This document shows positions 1 to 8,630 of a stretch of 64,000 nucleotides of DNA, one piece after another. Each line of letters opens with the position of its first letter. Position 1 is the first letter of the stretch. The notes below the pieces were generated by a model. That model was not told the DNA's origin, did no database searches, and saw nothing but the letters and a program-made list of their open reading frames with translations. This stretch comes from Oleidesulfovibrio alaskensis DSM 16109 (GTDB taxonomy: Bacteria; Desulfobacterota; Desulfovibrionia; Desulfovibrionales; Desulfovibrionaceae): contig NZ_KI519494.1 of NCBI RefSeq assembly GCF_000482745.1, positions 62,001 to 126,000 on the forward strand, given 5' to 3'. The translations under genes were made by a program, and so were the position numbers.

Positions 1-32
1 GCAGGCGCTTGTACGTTGTTTTCATGATGCAT
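1..32 (-). CDS. 5' end of a minus-strand gene cut by the window edge
   Basis: An ATG at 32 (minus) is preceded 8 bases upstream by a GGAG ribosome-binding site (about 41-44), and the frame stays open to the window edge. A second in-frame-independent ATG lies at 25. Only about ten codons are visible, so the product cannot be named. It would be transcribed in the same direction as the chemoreceptor gene that ends at 140. Confidence 0.35.
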   Translation of the reverse strand, partial: MHHENNVQAP

Positions 33-139
33 ATGAGTTTCTCCGGATAGTATGATCCTGAATCTCATATAGAAAGACAGACGCGATGGGAAGCATTTTG
101 AAGAAGCTTGCTGTTCCGCACCCTTCCGGCAGGGGGTGT

Positions 140-2227
140 TCAGCACATCGGATTGTTTTCATCCTCCATTGAGCAGATTATCTGGCGCAGCTGTGTGGCC
201 AGTCCCGCAAGGTGCTGTACCGCCTTTGCCGCTTCTTCCATCAGCGAGACCGTGGAGGAAGAAAGGGTGGCAACCTTGTCGAGTGACGCGTTGATGGCTT
301 CGGAAGCCTCGACCTGCTGCTCTGAAGAATGCGCGATGGCGCTGACTTCCTGTGACGAGGCGGAAATCAGCCGGACGATGGTTTCCAGCGCTTTGCCGGA
401 GTCGGCGGCATAGCCGTTGGCGGTCTGTGTGACGGCAAGCGCGTTCTGCGCATTTGCAATGTTGCCTGTGATGCTGGTGCGGATTGCAGAGACTGAACGC
501 TCCACCTCTTTGGTGGCGCTTTGTGTTTTTTCGGCAAGTTTGCGCACCTCGTCCGCCACCACGGCAAAACCCCGTCCGGATTCTCCGGCCCGTGCGGCTT
601 CTATGGCGGCGTTCAGTGCCAGCAGATTTGTCTGGTCTGCAATGTCGGATATCATGTTGACAACCTGACCGATGCCGGCAGCGTGTTTGCCCAGTTCGTC
701 CATCTCCGTTGCAAGGTTGCGGGCTATTTCATGCACTTCGTTAATGGAGCGGATGACTTCCTGTACCACGCTGTTTCCGGAATCAGCTTCTTTTCTGGCA
801 TGTTCTGTTGATTCGGCATTCTGTCCGGTCCGTCCTGCTATTTCCATCACACTGGCGTTCATTTTCTCCATGGCTGTGGAGGAAAGCTGAAGTTGCTGTG
901 CCTGTTCATGGGCGCCCTGACTGCACCCGTCAATGTCTCTGGCCAGTTCGTCGGCCGTTTCCATAATGCCGGATACTGCCTGACTGAGCTGGCGCGTGGC
1001 ATACAGCACGCCTTCGGACCGCGCCTTTTCGGCCTGAATTTTGGCTTCTGCCGCTTCTTCCGCGGCCCGCTGTGATTTTTCGGCTTCGCGGGTGGCTGCC
1101 GCGCTTTTCTGTTCCGCCGTTTCATTCGCGGCTTCCAATTCGTGCACCATGGAAAGAAGACTCTGCTTCAGCACATCAAATTCAAATGCATATGCTCCGC
1201 GGGGTGTGGCCTGCCAGTCACCGGCGGCGACCTCTTCTGCAAATTTCTTGATATTCACCAGCGGAGTGATGACCTTTATGCGCAGGACCGCGTATATGAC
1301 CGTGAAAATGATAAGAAAACCGAATCCCATGGTGATGAGTATATATAACCCTGCTTCCATGGCGGCGCTGATTTTGGCCTCGACGATGTGCGCGTCCTTG
1401 GCCAGCAGATACAGGCCGGTCTGCCGTCCCTGCAGATCCAGAACTGGTTCAACCACAACGAACAGGCCGTCGGAGATGAAATATCTGTCGCGGGTGACGC
1501 GTGTAAGGTCTATGTCCTCAAGCCGCTGGACCACGGATGAAGAAAACCACTTGTTGTTTGCCAGTACATAACCGCCCAGACGTGTATTGTTTCTGAGGCT
1601 GTCCGGAGGAGAGGCCCCGTCGGCACTGACCAACTGTACAAAAAACATGCCCTCTTTTTCAAAGTCGCGGGAAATGCTGCCAACACCCTGTATGAACTGG
1701 ATATAGCCCGCGATGTTGTCCGGCTGGCCGATAAACGCTGTGCCGCGCAGAAGCAGGCCGTCTTCATCCAGTACAAAAGCGGAAGCCGCCTGCCCCTGCC
1801 GGGCGGCGGCACGCAGCACTTCGCCGGCGGCTGCGGGCGCATCCCCGTGTTTATCTTTGTTCCAGCTGCGTACCAGCGTACGGCCTTCCGCATCGAAAAT
1901 GTGAAGCCTGATGCCGCGGAAGTTGGAAGTTTTTTTAAATATGTCACCGATACTGCTTACATGGCGCATCAGACCTTCCCTGTCCTGTGTGCGGACAAGA
2001 CGCACAAGGTCGGCCGAAGAGGCAAAGGAGATGCTGTTGGTGATGCCGATATCAATCTTTTTTTCCAGCCGCTGCTGCAGTGAATGAATCATGGTTGCGT
2101 ATTCATTCTGCAGCGTTTCCTGCCGGACCTTTTTTTCCTGAAGGTGAAAGAGTATTCCGCAGGCAGCTGATATGGCGAGCGATGCGGCCAGAAGAAGGCC
2201 GATGGTGTATGTACCTAACGATTTCAC
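140..2227 (-). CDS. methyl-accepting chemotaxis protein
   Basis: Transmembrane chemoreceptor that passes ligand signals to CheA/CheW. Of 695 residues, roughly 7-27 form the first membrane helix, 28-285 a periplasmic sensor region, 292-316 the second helix (LYILITMGFGFLIIFTVIYA), then a HAMP linker and a long cytoplasmic MA coiled coil. The highly conserved hairpin tip NLLALNAAIEAARAGESGRG lies near residue 525, which makes the family call certain. The C terminus (EDENNPMC) has no CheR/CheB-tethering pentapeptide of the NWETF type. The ligand cannot be told from sequence; the sensor region looks Cache-like in size, but this is inference. It is divergent from the lipoprotein gene at 2511. Confidence 0.95.
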   Translation of the reverse strand: MKSLGTYTIGLLLAASLAISAACGILFHLQEKKVRQETLQNEYATMIHSLQQRLEKKIDIGITNSISFASSADLVRLVRTQDREGLMRHVSSIGDIFKKTSNFRGIRLHIFDAEGRTLVRSWNKDKHGDAPAAAGEVLRAAARQGQAASAFVLDEDGLLLRGTAFIGQPDNIAGYIQFIQGVGSISRDFEKEGMFFVQLVSADGASPPDSLRNNTRLGGYVLANNKWFSSSVVQRLEDIDLTRVTRDRYFISDGLFVVVEPVLDLQGRQTGLYLLAKDAHIVEAKISAAMEAGLYILITMGFGFLIIFTVIYAVLRIKVITPLVNIKKFAEEVAAGDWQATPRGAYAFEFDVLKQSLLSMVHELEAANETAEQKSAAATREAEKSQRAAEEAAEAKIQAEKARSEGVLYATRQLSQAVSGIMETADELARDIDGCSQGAHEQAQQLQLSSTAMEKMNASVMEIAGRTGQNAESTEHARKEADSGNSVVQEVIRSINEVHEIARNLATEMDELGKHAAGIGQVVNMISDIADQTNLLALNAAIEAARAGESGRGFAVVADEVRKLAEKTQSATKEVERSVSAIRTSITGNIANAQNALAVTQTANGYAADSGKALETIVRLISASSQEVSAIAHSSEQQVEASEAINASLDKVATLSSSTVSLMEEAAKAVQHLAGLATQLRQIICSMEDENNPMC

Positions 2228-2510
2228 GGGGCATCCTCCGCAAAAAGGGGTGAAAGGCAGGGGCGCGCCTCGGCGGAACGCTGTGTGCCGCAGTCGGGGC
2301 CGGAGCGTATAGTATTCTCTGGCGGGTGTTAGTCGCCTTTATTTTTTATGCGGCGCATGAACGTGCCCCTGTCTGTGCCGTCACGGCGCGGGCAGGGGGG
2401 ATTGCCGTTCCGGCGGATGGATGCGGGGACCGGAAGTGTATTTTCCTTTATTGACAGGCTTGTTTTTATCCGGTCGGTGCGATACGACCTTTGCGCCCGA
2501 AGGAGGGATT

Positions 2511-3029
2511 ATGAAACGTATTGTATTACTGATTTTTTTATGTCTGGCCATGGCGGGCTGCTCCACAAAAGCGCAGCTTGTTCCGCAGACGGAAAGCGGA
2601 AAAACTATCATGGCCGACAGCTTTGCCATCAGCAGCGTGGAAGACCGTTCCGGCTATGCTTTTGAAAGCGCCGAGGAGAATTTCAGTCTGGCGGAAGCCA
2701 TGCGCACGGCCCTGAACAAAGCTCTGACCAAAGAGCATCTTGAGCGGGCCGACAGTGAGTATGTGCTGGTCACGACCATTGTGTCTTACAGCCCGGGCAA
2801 TGCCTTTAAACGCTGGCTGCTGCCCGGAGCCGGAGCCACCGAGCTGAAAACCGAAACAGCCATCATGGACAGAGAGGGGACGGTGCTTGCCACGGTTCCT
2901 GTGGAACGTTCCATCGCGGCTGGAGGCGGATACACCATCGGCGCATGGATGTATGTTTTTGACGATGTGGCCGAAGCGACTGTTGATGTACTGAAGACAG
3001 TTGTCAGACAGGATGTAGCTGTGAAGTGA
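2511..3029 (+). CDS. putative lipoprotein, DUF4410-like
   Basis: Small predicted lipoprotein of 172 residues. The ATG at 2511 follows an AAGGAGG ribosome-binding site by 5 bases, and the N terminus is a classic signal II peptide with lipobox LAMAGC (Cys17). The body carries the sequence FKRWLLPGAGATELKTE and later GGYTIGAWMYVFDDVAE, which resemble DUF4410 lipoproteins; that assignment is from memory of the family pattern and is tentative. The function is unknown. A perfect -35 hexamer TTGACA is at 2451-2456, without a convincing -10 at the right distance. The gene stands alone between the divergent chemoreceptor and the tRNA-Leu terminator. Confidence 0.8.
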   Translation: MKRIVLLIFLCLAMAGCSTKAQLVPQTESGKTIMADSFAISSVEDRSGYAFESAEENFSLAEAMRTALNKALTKEHLERADSEYVLVTTIVSYSPGNAFKRWLLPGAGATELKTETAIMDREGTVLATVPVERSIAAGGGYTIGAWMYVFDDVAEATVDVLKTVVRQDVAVK

Positions 3030-3063
3030 TGCGCGCCTGCGCGGCTTGCCTGTACAGAGACGG

Positions 3064-3092
3064 AAAAACGGGGGCGGCGGTGCCGCCCCCGT
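3064..3092 (-). terminator. GC-rich hairpin with T-run on the minus strand
   Basis: An 11-bp inverted repeat (arms 3068-3078 and 3082-3092, 3-base loop) is followed on the minus strand by five T. It lies beyond the main tRNA-Leu terminator and may be a second-line terminator or a stop for antisense reading into the lipoprotein gene. Confidence 0.5.
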
Positions 3093-3130
3093 GTGGTGAG
3101 CGGTGTTGCAGAGTCTGTGCAGGGTGGCAA

Positions 3131-3171
3131 ATAAAGAAAAAAGGGAAACCGACATATGTCTGTTTCCCTTT
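3131..3171 (-). terminator. intrinsic terminator of tRNA-Leu
   Basis: Near-perfect palindrome (arms 3140-3160 area to 3171, one mismatch), 10 bases past the tRNA 3' end, followed on the minus strand by TTTTCTTTAT. Confidence 0.8.
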
Positions 3172-3180
3172 AATCGCGAA

Positions 3181-3267
3181 TGGTGCCGAGGGGGAGACTC
3201 GAACTCCCACGGGGGAACCCCCACTAGACCCTGAACCTAGCGTGTCTACCAATTCCACCACCTCGGC
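3181..3267 (-). tRNA. tRNA-Leu (anticodon CAG)
   Basis: Class II tRNA of 87 bases with encoded CCA. The minus-strand sequence starts GCCGAGG and ends CCTCGGCACCA, giving a 7-bp acceptor stem. The anticodon stem CTAGG/TCTAG closes a 7-base loop TTCAGGG with CAG at its centre. A long variable arm (GTGGGGGTTCCCCC region) and the T-loop GTTCGAGTC are present. All of this fits leucine; the terminator directly downstream supports a single-gene unit. Confidence 0.95.
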
Positions 3268-3462
3268 GCGGAAGAGGCATATAGACAAAAGACCGGCGCC
3301 TTGGCAAGTTTTTTCTGGTAAAAAAGTAAAAAAAGTCCGGCCGGATTCCGGCGGGGTGTCCGTATGCTTGAACGGATGCGGGTTTTGGGGTAGCTATAGC
3401 GGTCTTCGGCGGGCCGAACGGATATTTCCGGCGCCCAACCCAACCCGGAGAACGGGAACCCC

Positions 3463-4407
3463 ATGCAGATCGCAAGACAGCTTCAGGAAATAACCCTTGA
3501 TCTTTCCGGCGGGTCGTGTGTCACCATCGGCAATTTTGACGGTGTGCACAACGGCCACCGCAAGCTTATAGGCCGCATGATGGCCAAAGCCGCCAAGGCT
3601 TCGTTGCCGGGTGTGGTGGTCACGTTCTGCCCGCATCCGCTAAGGGTGCTTGTGGGCCCGCATACCCCCCCGTTCATTACTGATTATGAAAAAAAACTTG
3701 ACCTGCTGGAAGCGCTGGGGGTTGATCTGACCCTTATGCTGCAGTTCACGCGGGAACTGGCGGCGCTGGAACCTGAAGAATTTGTGCGCAGTATTCTGGT
3801 GGACGGCCTGAATGTGAAGGAGCTGGTCGTAGGGTACGATTACTCCTTTGGCAAAGGGCGCAAGGGACACTTTGAGCTGCTGGTGGAACTGGGAGAAAAA
3901 TACGGCTTTTCATGCGAGCGGCTGGACCCTGTCATCATCGACGGTGCCGTGGTAAGTTCCACGCGCATACGTGATATGATAAAGGCCGGTGATGTATGGG
4001 GAGTGCGGCCTCTCATGGACAGGTTCTATGTGGTGCGGGGCACTGTTGTGCACGGTAAAAAACGCGGAGGCCGGCTGCTGGGTTTTCCCACGGCCAACCT
4101 TGAGGTGAGGGACGAGCTTGTTCCGGGACCGGGCGTATACGCCGTGTGGGTTGAAGTGGACGGCAACCTGTACAAGGGTGTCACCAATATCGGGTACAAT
4201 CCCACATTCGGCAACGAGACGCTGAGTGTGGAAACATATATTATGGATTTTGACCGCGACATCTACGGATGGGAGCTGCGGTTGAATTTTGTGCACAGGC
4301 TGCGGGATGAACGCAAGTTTTCGGGTCTTGACGATCTGATGACGCAGATTCGCAGCGATGTGGAACTGGGGCGGCAGATACTGGATTCTCAGGAAGCCGG
4401 ACTGTAG
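3463..4407 (+). CDS. ribF: bifunctional riboflavin kinase / FAD synthetase
   Basis: Makes FMN from riboflavin and then FAD. The length, 314 residues, is normal for RibF. The N-terminal nucleotidyltransferase shows GNFDGVHNGH at residues 23-32 and the SSTRIR motif near 165. The C-terminal flavokinase shows GFPTANL and GVTNIGYNPTFG. ATG 3463 follows a GGAGAA sequence. No FMN riboswitch was seen in the short region shared with the divergent tRNA-Leu. Confidence 0.96.
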   Translation: MQIARQLQEITLDLSGGSCVTIGNFDGVHNGHRKLIGRMMAKAAKASLPGVVVTFCPHPLRVLVGPHTPPFITDYEKKLDLLEALGVDLTLMLQFTRELAALEPEEFVRSILVDGLNVKELVVGYDYSFGKGRKGHFELLVELGEKYGFSCERLDPVIIDGAVVSSTRIRDMIKAGDVWGVRPLMDRFYVVRGTVVHGKKRGGRLLGFPTANLEVRDELVPGPGVYAVWVEVDGNLYKGVTNIGYNPTFGNETLSVETYIMDFDRDIYGWELRLNFVHRLRDERKFSGLDDLMTQIRSDVELGRQILDSQEAGL

Positions 4408-4554
4408 CCTCCCTCTGCGTTGTTTCGCGCCTTTCTGTACGCCGCCCGGCACCGCCGCGCGGCGTGGCGGTGTTTGCACCGTGCAAAAGCGGGGCGGCAG
4501 GTATCTGCCGTCATAACCACGCGGCGCTGTTGCCGTAACGGAGTTTCACCTCTC

Positions 4555-6363
4555 ATGTTTCGCCCTTTTGTCCGTTTGTGGGAAGAATACCTGCGGCTGT
4601 ACCGTAATGTGACCTATGTGCGCATGCTTGTGCTGGGCGTGGTGCTGGGGGTTGTCTCGGGCATAGCGGCCACGCTGTTTTTTCTCGGCATAGAGTATTT
4701 CAAGCACCTCATTCAGGCCGTCTGGGCCGGCTACAGCCTGCCGGCACCGGCTGGCGAAGCGCTGTTTCACGGACATGCGGGCGAAACATTCCGGCCGTGG
4801 GTCATTCCTCTGGCCACCACCACCGTGGCGCTGGTCACCGGCTGGCTGGTCAGCCGCTTTCTGCCGGACAGCTTTCACGGCATGACCGACGGCACGGACT
4901 CCATGATCAGGGCTTTTCACCGGCAAAAAGGTGTTATCCGTCCTGTGGCCCCGCTCATCAAGGGCATTACCTCCATTTTCACCATTGCGTCCGGCGGCAG
5001 TGCAGGACGCGAAGGGCCCATATCGCAGATAGGGGCCGGTATCGGGTCTTTTTTTGCCGACAAAATGGGCCTGAGCACCAAAGAGCGCCGCATACTGATG
5101 CTGACAGGCGCCGCGGGCGGACTGGGTGCCGTCTTTCGTGCGCCGCTGGGCGGGGCGTTGACTGCCGTGGAAGTTATCTACAAGGAAGACTTTGAATCCG
5201 AAGCCATTCTGCCTGCGGTGACCTCATCGGTGGTATCGTATTCCATTTTTACGCTGGTGTTCGGTACCGAACCTATTTTCGGCATACCGGAGTTCAGCTT
5301 CAACAGCATGAGCGAACTGCCGTTTTACCTGATTCTTTCGCTGGTCTGCGCCGCTGCGGGCTGGCTGTATGTAAGCACGTTCCGGTTCATCAAATATTCC
5401 GTGTTTGCCCGTATGCAGCAGAAGGTGGGCATCATGTGGACCATGGCGGCCGGAGGGCTTTTGATGGGGCTTTTCGGCATGCTGTACCCCAAGGTGCTTT
5501 CGGGCGGCTACGGCTGGCTTGAACAGGCCATTCTGGGACAGATGACCGTTGCCACCATGGTGACCATCATACTGGCAAAAACGCTTGCCACATCGGTCAC
5601 GCTCGGTTCGGGCATGAGCGGCGGCATGTTTGCGCCGGCTCTGTTCGTGGGAGGGATGAGCGGCGGCATTGTGGGCTTTACCGCGCATAAATATTACCCC
5701 GATATAGTAACGCAGCCGGGCGGGTATGTGCTGGTGGGCATGGCGGCCTTTTTTGCCGGTGTGGCCAACGCACCCATCGGCCCGCTGATAATGGTGTGCG
5801 AACTGACACAGGGCTACGGTCTGCTGGCGCCGCTTATGCTGGCCTCTGCCGTGTGCATTGTGCTGGGCAGGCGCAGCAACCTGTACGAAAATCAGGTGGA
5901 GAACAAATTCGAGTCACCCGCCCATATCAATGATGCCACCATCAACCTGCTGGAACAGCTGAAGGTGACTGACCACTTTGAACGCGGCAGAGTGACCATT
6001 CTGGAGGAAAGCGTCACCCTCAAAGGCCTGACGGACATTATTTCCGGCACCAATGAATTTTTCTTTCCCGTCAAAAGCGAAGAGGGAGAAATCACCGGTA
6101 TCCTTTCCATAAATGACGTGCGCAGCCTGCTGTATGAAGAGAGCCTTTTTGATCTGGTGCTGGTGAAAGACCTTGCGCGCAAGCCTGCCACACTGGAGGA
6201 GGAAGATGATCTGTACACGGCGCTGCTCAAGTTTGTGGATACGGATCTCGGCCAGATTCCTGTGGTGGACGCGGACGATCATAATACCATTCTGGGACTC
6301 ATCAACCGCTCGGACGTGTTCCACGCTTATACCAAGACATTGCAGAAACTGCGTGAAGACTGA
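4555..6363 (+). CDS. ClC-family chloride channel/antiporter with C-terminal CBS pair
   Basis: Membrane Cl- transporter of 602 residues; ATG 4555 is chosen over longer in-frame openings because of the upstream AACGGAG and because it removes an Arg-rich non-membrane lead. The anion-selectivity motif GREGP sits near residue 150 and keeps the gating glutamate expected of H+/Cl- exchangers; the second pore motif GSGMSGGMFAPALFVGG follows near 353. About ten membrane helices are visible up to residue 440. The last 160 residues form two CBS domains, which in this family bind adenine nucleotides and tune transport. It lies 147 bases after ribF and ends in its own terminator. Confidence 0.93.
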   Translation: MFRPFVRLWEEYLRLYRNVTYVRMLVLGVVLGVVSGIAATLFFLGIEYFKHLIQAVWAGYSLPAPAGEALFHGHAGETFRPWVIPLATTTVALVTGWLVSRFLPDSFHGMTDGTDSMIRAFHRQKGVIRPVAPLIKGITSIFTIASGGSAGREGPISQIGAGIGSFFADKMGLSTKERRILMLTGAAGGLGAVFRAPLGGALTAVEVIYKEDFESEAILPAVTSSVVSYSIFTLVFGTEPIFGIPEFSFNSMSELPFYLILSLVCAAAGWLYVSTFRFIKYSVFARMQQKVGIMWTMAAGGLLMGLFGMLYPKVLSGGYGWLEQAILGQMTVATMVTIILAKTLATSVTLGSGMSGGMFAPALFVGGMSGGIVGFTAHKYYPDIVTQPGGYVLVGMAAFFAGVANAPIGPLIMVCELTQGYGLLAPLMLASAVCIVLGRRSNLYENQVENKFESPAHINDATINLLEQLKVTDHFERGRVTILEESVTLKGLTDIISGTNEFFFPVKSEEGEITGILSINDVRSLLYEESLFDLVLVKDLARKPATLEEEDDLYTALLKFVDTDLGQIPVVDADDHNTILGLINRSDVFHAYTKTLQKLRED

Positions 6364-6396
6364 TGTCTTGTTCCGCGATGACAAACCCCCGATGAC

Positions 6397-6432
6397 AAAA
6401 CCCCCGTCTGCATATGCTGACGGGGGTTTTTT
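6397..6432 (+). terminator. intrinsic terminator after clc
   Basis: Twelve-bp stem (6397-6408 with 6419-6430), loop of 10 and a T6 tract; it separates the ClC gene from the convergent operon ending at 6492. Confidence 0.9.
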
Positions 6433-6491
6433 ATGCCGGATGCTGCATGCTGAAAAACAGGCAGCGCCGCTGCGGAAAGCCGGCGGATATG

Positions 6492-6773
6492 TCAGCGCCG
6501 CCGCGGACCGTTGCCCGAAGACATGCCTTTAACTATCCATATGGAAACAAAGTAGGAGCCGGCAAAGAGCGCCAGCGTGAGAGCCACCTGCAGCAGAAAG
6601 TGGTCTTTGACGAACTGCTGGCCGGAAAGCAGGGTGTTGCCTGTGAATACCAGCGCCGCCCACAAAATGAGCTGGAGCAGGTGGTTTGTGTCGCGGATGA
6701 CCTTGCGCCGGCTGCTCAGAAAAAAGCTGAGCACCCAGACCGCGACAAACAAAATGACAACAACCTTGAACAT
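6492..6773 (-). CDS. small two-to-three-helix membrane protein, unknown function
   Basis: 93 residues starting MFKVVVILFVAVWVLSFFL; the ATG at 6773 is only 2 bases past the stop of the aldolase-like gene, so the two are translationally coupled. Three hydrophobic stretches are visible (residues about 2-19, 31-46 and 63-82) separated by short basic loops (SSRRK; GNGPRRR at the C terminus). No catalytic motif is seen and I do not recognise the family. The longer in-frame extension upstream overlaps the aldolase gene and is Arg-rich, so it is not used. It is the last gene of a three-gene minus-strand operon. Confidence 0.75.
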   Translation of the reverse strand: MFKVVVILFVAVWVLSFFLSSRRKVIRDTNHLLQLILWAALVFTGNTLLSGQQFVKDHFLLQVALTLALFAGSYFVSIWIVKGMSSGNGPRRR

Positions 6774-6775
6774 GA

Positions 6776-7576
6776 TTACCCGTTCCGCACGTCGTTTTCC
6801 TGCGGTGTTTTGTCGTCCCGCTGGCTGTGTACCACTGTCAGCAGTTTGTCCAGCGCCGCCATGGGGTCGTCCTGCTGAAAAATATTGCGCCCGATGCTTA
6901 CACCGGCGGCGCCGCATTCAAGCGCTTCTTCCATGTGCCTGATAAAATTTTCAAAGTCACCCATAGAAGGGCCGCCCGCCACCAGTACGGGCACGGGACA
7001 GGCATCAACGGCCCGTGAAAAACTGTCCATATGACCGGAATAGGGAACACAGACCATGTCGGGCCCCAGCTCGCCGCCCAGCCTGACACAATGGGCGATG
7101 AGCGAAGGGTCAAGCTCCTGCACTATGTTGCCGCCCCGCGCCACGATGACGGCCATCACCGGCAGGCCGTGCTGGTGCGCTTCTTCCGTGGCCATGCCCA
7201 GATCCGTAAGCATCCGGTCTTCCTGTTCGTTGCCGATATTCACCTGTACGGCCACGGCGTCGGCCCCCAGGCGCAGCGCTTCGGGAATGGAGCAGACCAG
7301 CGATTTGTTCCACGCGGGCAGCCCGTGCCGGGTTCCGGCGGAAAGCTGCACCACAAGCTGCGTGGCCGTGGGGATTTCATTTGCGTAGGCGCGTGCCGTG
7401 CCCTTGTTCAGCACCACGCCCTGCACCGGACGGTCGCCTATGTCCGCAAGCAGGCCGGGTATATTGTCCAGCCCGTGCAGCATGCCTTCACCGGCACCGT
7501 GGTCCAGCGGCAGCACCACGGCCCTGCCGCTGGGGGTCATGAAAAATCGTTCGAGTTTGCGGATGGCTCCGATCAT
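6776..7576 (-). CDS. class I aldolase-fold protein (ADH synthase/archaeal FBP aldolase paralog) with altered active site
   Basis: TIM-barrel protein of 266 residues, clearly related to the two ADH synthases at 17354 and 18186 (shared LDHG, VARGG, HMDSFSRAV, VAGGPSMGDF and GVSIGRNIFQ). The catalytic Asp (D25 in LPLDHG) is kept. The Schiff-base Lys of the family (VKVxYTGD in the paralogs) is Cys here (VCVPYSGH, residue 176), and the conserved Tyr of MVYARG is Val (VIVARG). The usual imine chemistry is therefore unlikely, so the substrate and reaction are unknown. The start ATG 7576 overlaps the stop of the methyltransferase gene as ATGA, with AGGAG upstream. Confidence 0.85.
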   Translation of the reverse strand: MIGAIRKLERFFMTPSGRAVVLPLDHGAGEGMLHGLDNIPGLLADIGDRPVQGVVLNKGTARAYANEIPTATQLVVQLSAGTRHGLPAWNKSLVCSIPEALRLGADAVAVQVNIGNEQEDRMLTDLGMATEEAHQHGLPVMAVIVARGGNIVQELDPSLIAHCVRLGGELGPDMVCVPYSGHMDSFSRAVDACPVPVLVAGGPSMGDFENFIRHMEEALECGAAGVSIGRNIFQQDDPMAALDKLLTVVHSQRDDKTPQENDVRNG

Positions 7577-8433
7577 GGTGTCTCCTGTGTATGGCATTGA
7601 ACGCCGCGGGCATTGCAGCCGAGGAACGGACAGAAGGCCAGCGCTTCCGGCGTGAGATGTGTCCTGTGGCCGCTGCCTGCATACAGAACCAGCGGCGGGT
7701 GTATGGTGATGGCGGGATTAGCGTTTTTTCTGGCTTCCAGCAAGATGAGTCTGGCCGGCTGCTCCGCGCGTGAATGAACGGGCAGCAGGCTTTTGGCTTC
7801 CAGCCCTGCGGGGCGCAGCGTGCATAAAAGATCGGGCAGTCTTTCCGCCGGATAGATGCAGAAAAAGCGGCCCTTGTTGCGCAGAGCGTAAGCGGATGCG
7901 GCCACAAAGGCCGTCAGCGGACCGGCTGTTTCAAACAGGGCGCGTGTGCGTTGCTGTGTCGCCGCGTGCCTGCCCTGATGCGGCCGCCGGTACGGAGGGT
8001 TTGTCACCACCAGATCGAATGATTCCGGCGTGATGTCTGCGTGCGCGCGTACCTGCTGCGCATCGGCCTGTACCGCGCTGAACCGGTTGCCCAGTCCCAG
8101 CATGGCGGCGTTGTGCATGGCTGCATCGGCCAGCTGCGGGTCTATGTCAAATCCGGTGCCCTGCACCGTATCAAGCAGCAGGCACAGTGCCAGCCCCACC
8201 ACCCCGCAGCCCGTGCCCGCATCAAGAAACCGCAGCGGTTTTGCGGGGGTGCCGTATGCGGCGGCGGTCCATGCGGCCAGCAGCAGCGCGTCCGCGGAAA
8301 AGCGGAACGAATCCGGCGGCTGCAAAAGTCCGCGCGGAAAATATTCCCGCGCCGCGTGTACATCCTGTTCTGTATTTTTTTGCGGCCTAAGGTTCTGCAT
8401 GGGTATGTCCGATAGTGTGGTGTCAGTCTGCAC
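7573..8433 (-). CDS. TrmN6/YfiC-like SAM-dependent adenine N6-methyltransferase
   Basis: Predicted class I methyltransferase, most like the enzyme that makes m6A37 in tRNA-Val. The SAM-binding motif I is FLDAGTGCGVVGLALC near residues 67-82, and the catalytic NPPY of N6-adenine methyltransferases sits near 140 (FDLVVTNPPYRRP). The length of 286 residues counts from GTG 8433; an ATG at 8400 (MQNLRPQKN) is an equally good start, since neither has a strong ribosome-binding site. It heads the operon with the altered aldolase and the small membrane protein. The substrate is inferred from family only; a related rRNA or protein target is possible. Confidence 0.8.
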   Translation of the reverse strand: MQTDTTLSDIPMQNLRPQKNTEQDVHAAREYFPRGLLQPPDSFRFSADALLLAAWTAAAYGTPAKPLRFLDAGTGCGVVGLALCLLLDTVQGTGFDIDPQLADAAMHNAAMLGLGNRFSAVQADAQQVRAHADITPESFDLVVTNPPYRRPHQGRHAATQQRTRALFETAGPLTAFVAASAYALRNKGRFFCIYPAERLPDLLCTLRPAGLEAKSLLPVHSRAEQPARLILLEARKNANPAITIHPPLVLYAGSGHRTHLTPEALAFCPFLGCNARGVQCHTQETP

Positions 8434-8630
8434 GGTGTCAGCCTAGCCTGACGTGCCGCCGCGGACAAGTGCGGAATGCAGGACAGCTGCCGGGCGTGCA
8501 CGGCGTGTCCGGTATTTGGCTCCATGCACGTTTTCTGCTAGCATCCGTCAAACCACCGGCAAACGGCCGGGGCGGCATCCGCAGGTGCCGGATGCCATGC
8601 TTTTTCACATGCTGCAAGGACAGGCTATTC

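Noticed and set aside
2315..2341. FliA (sigma28) promoter for the chemoreceptor gene
   Set aside because: The minus strand reads TAAA-N14-GCCAGAGAA, one base short in spacing and with mismatches in the -10; too weak to annotate.
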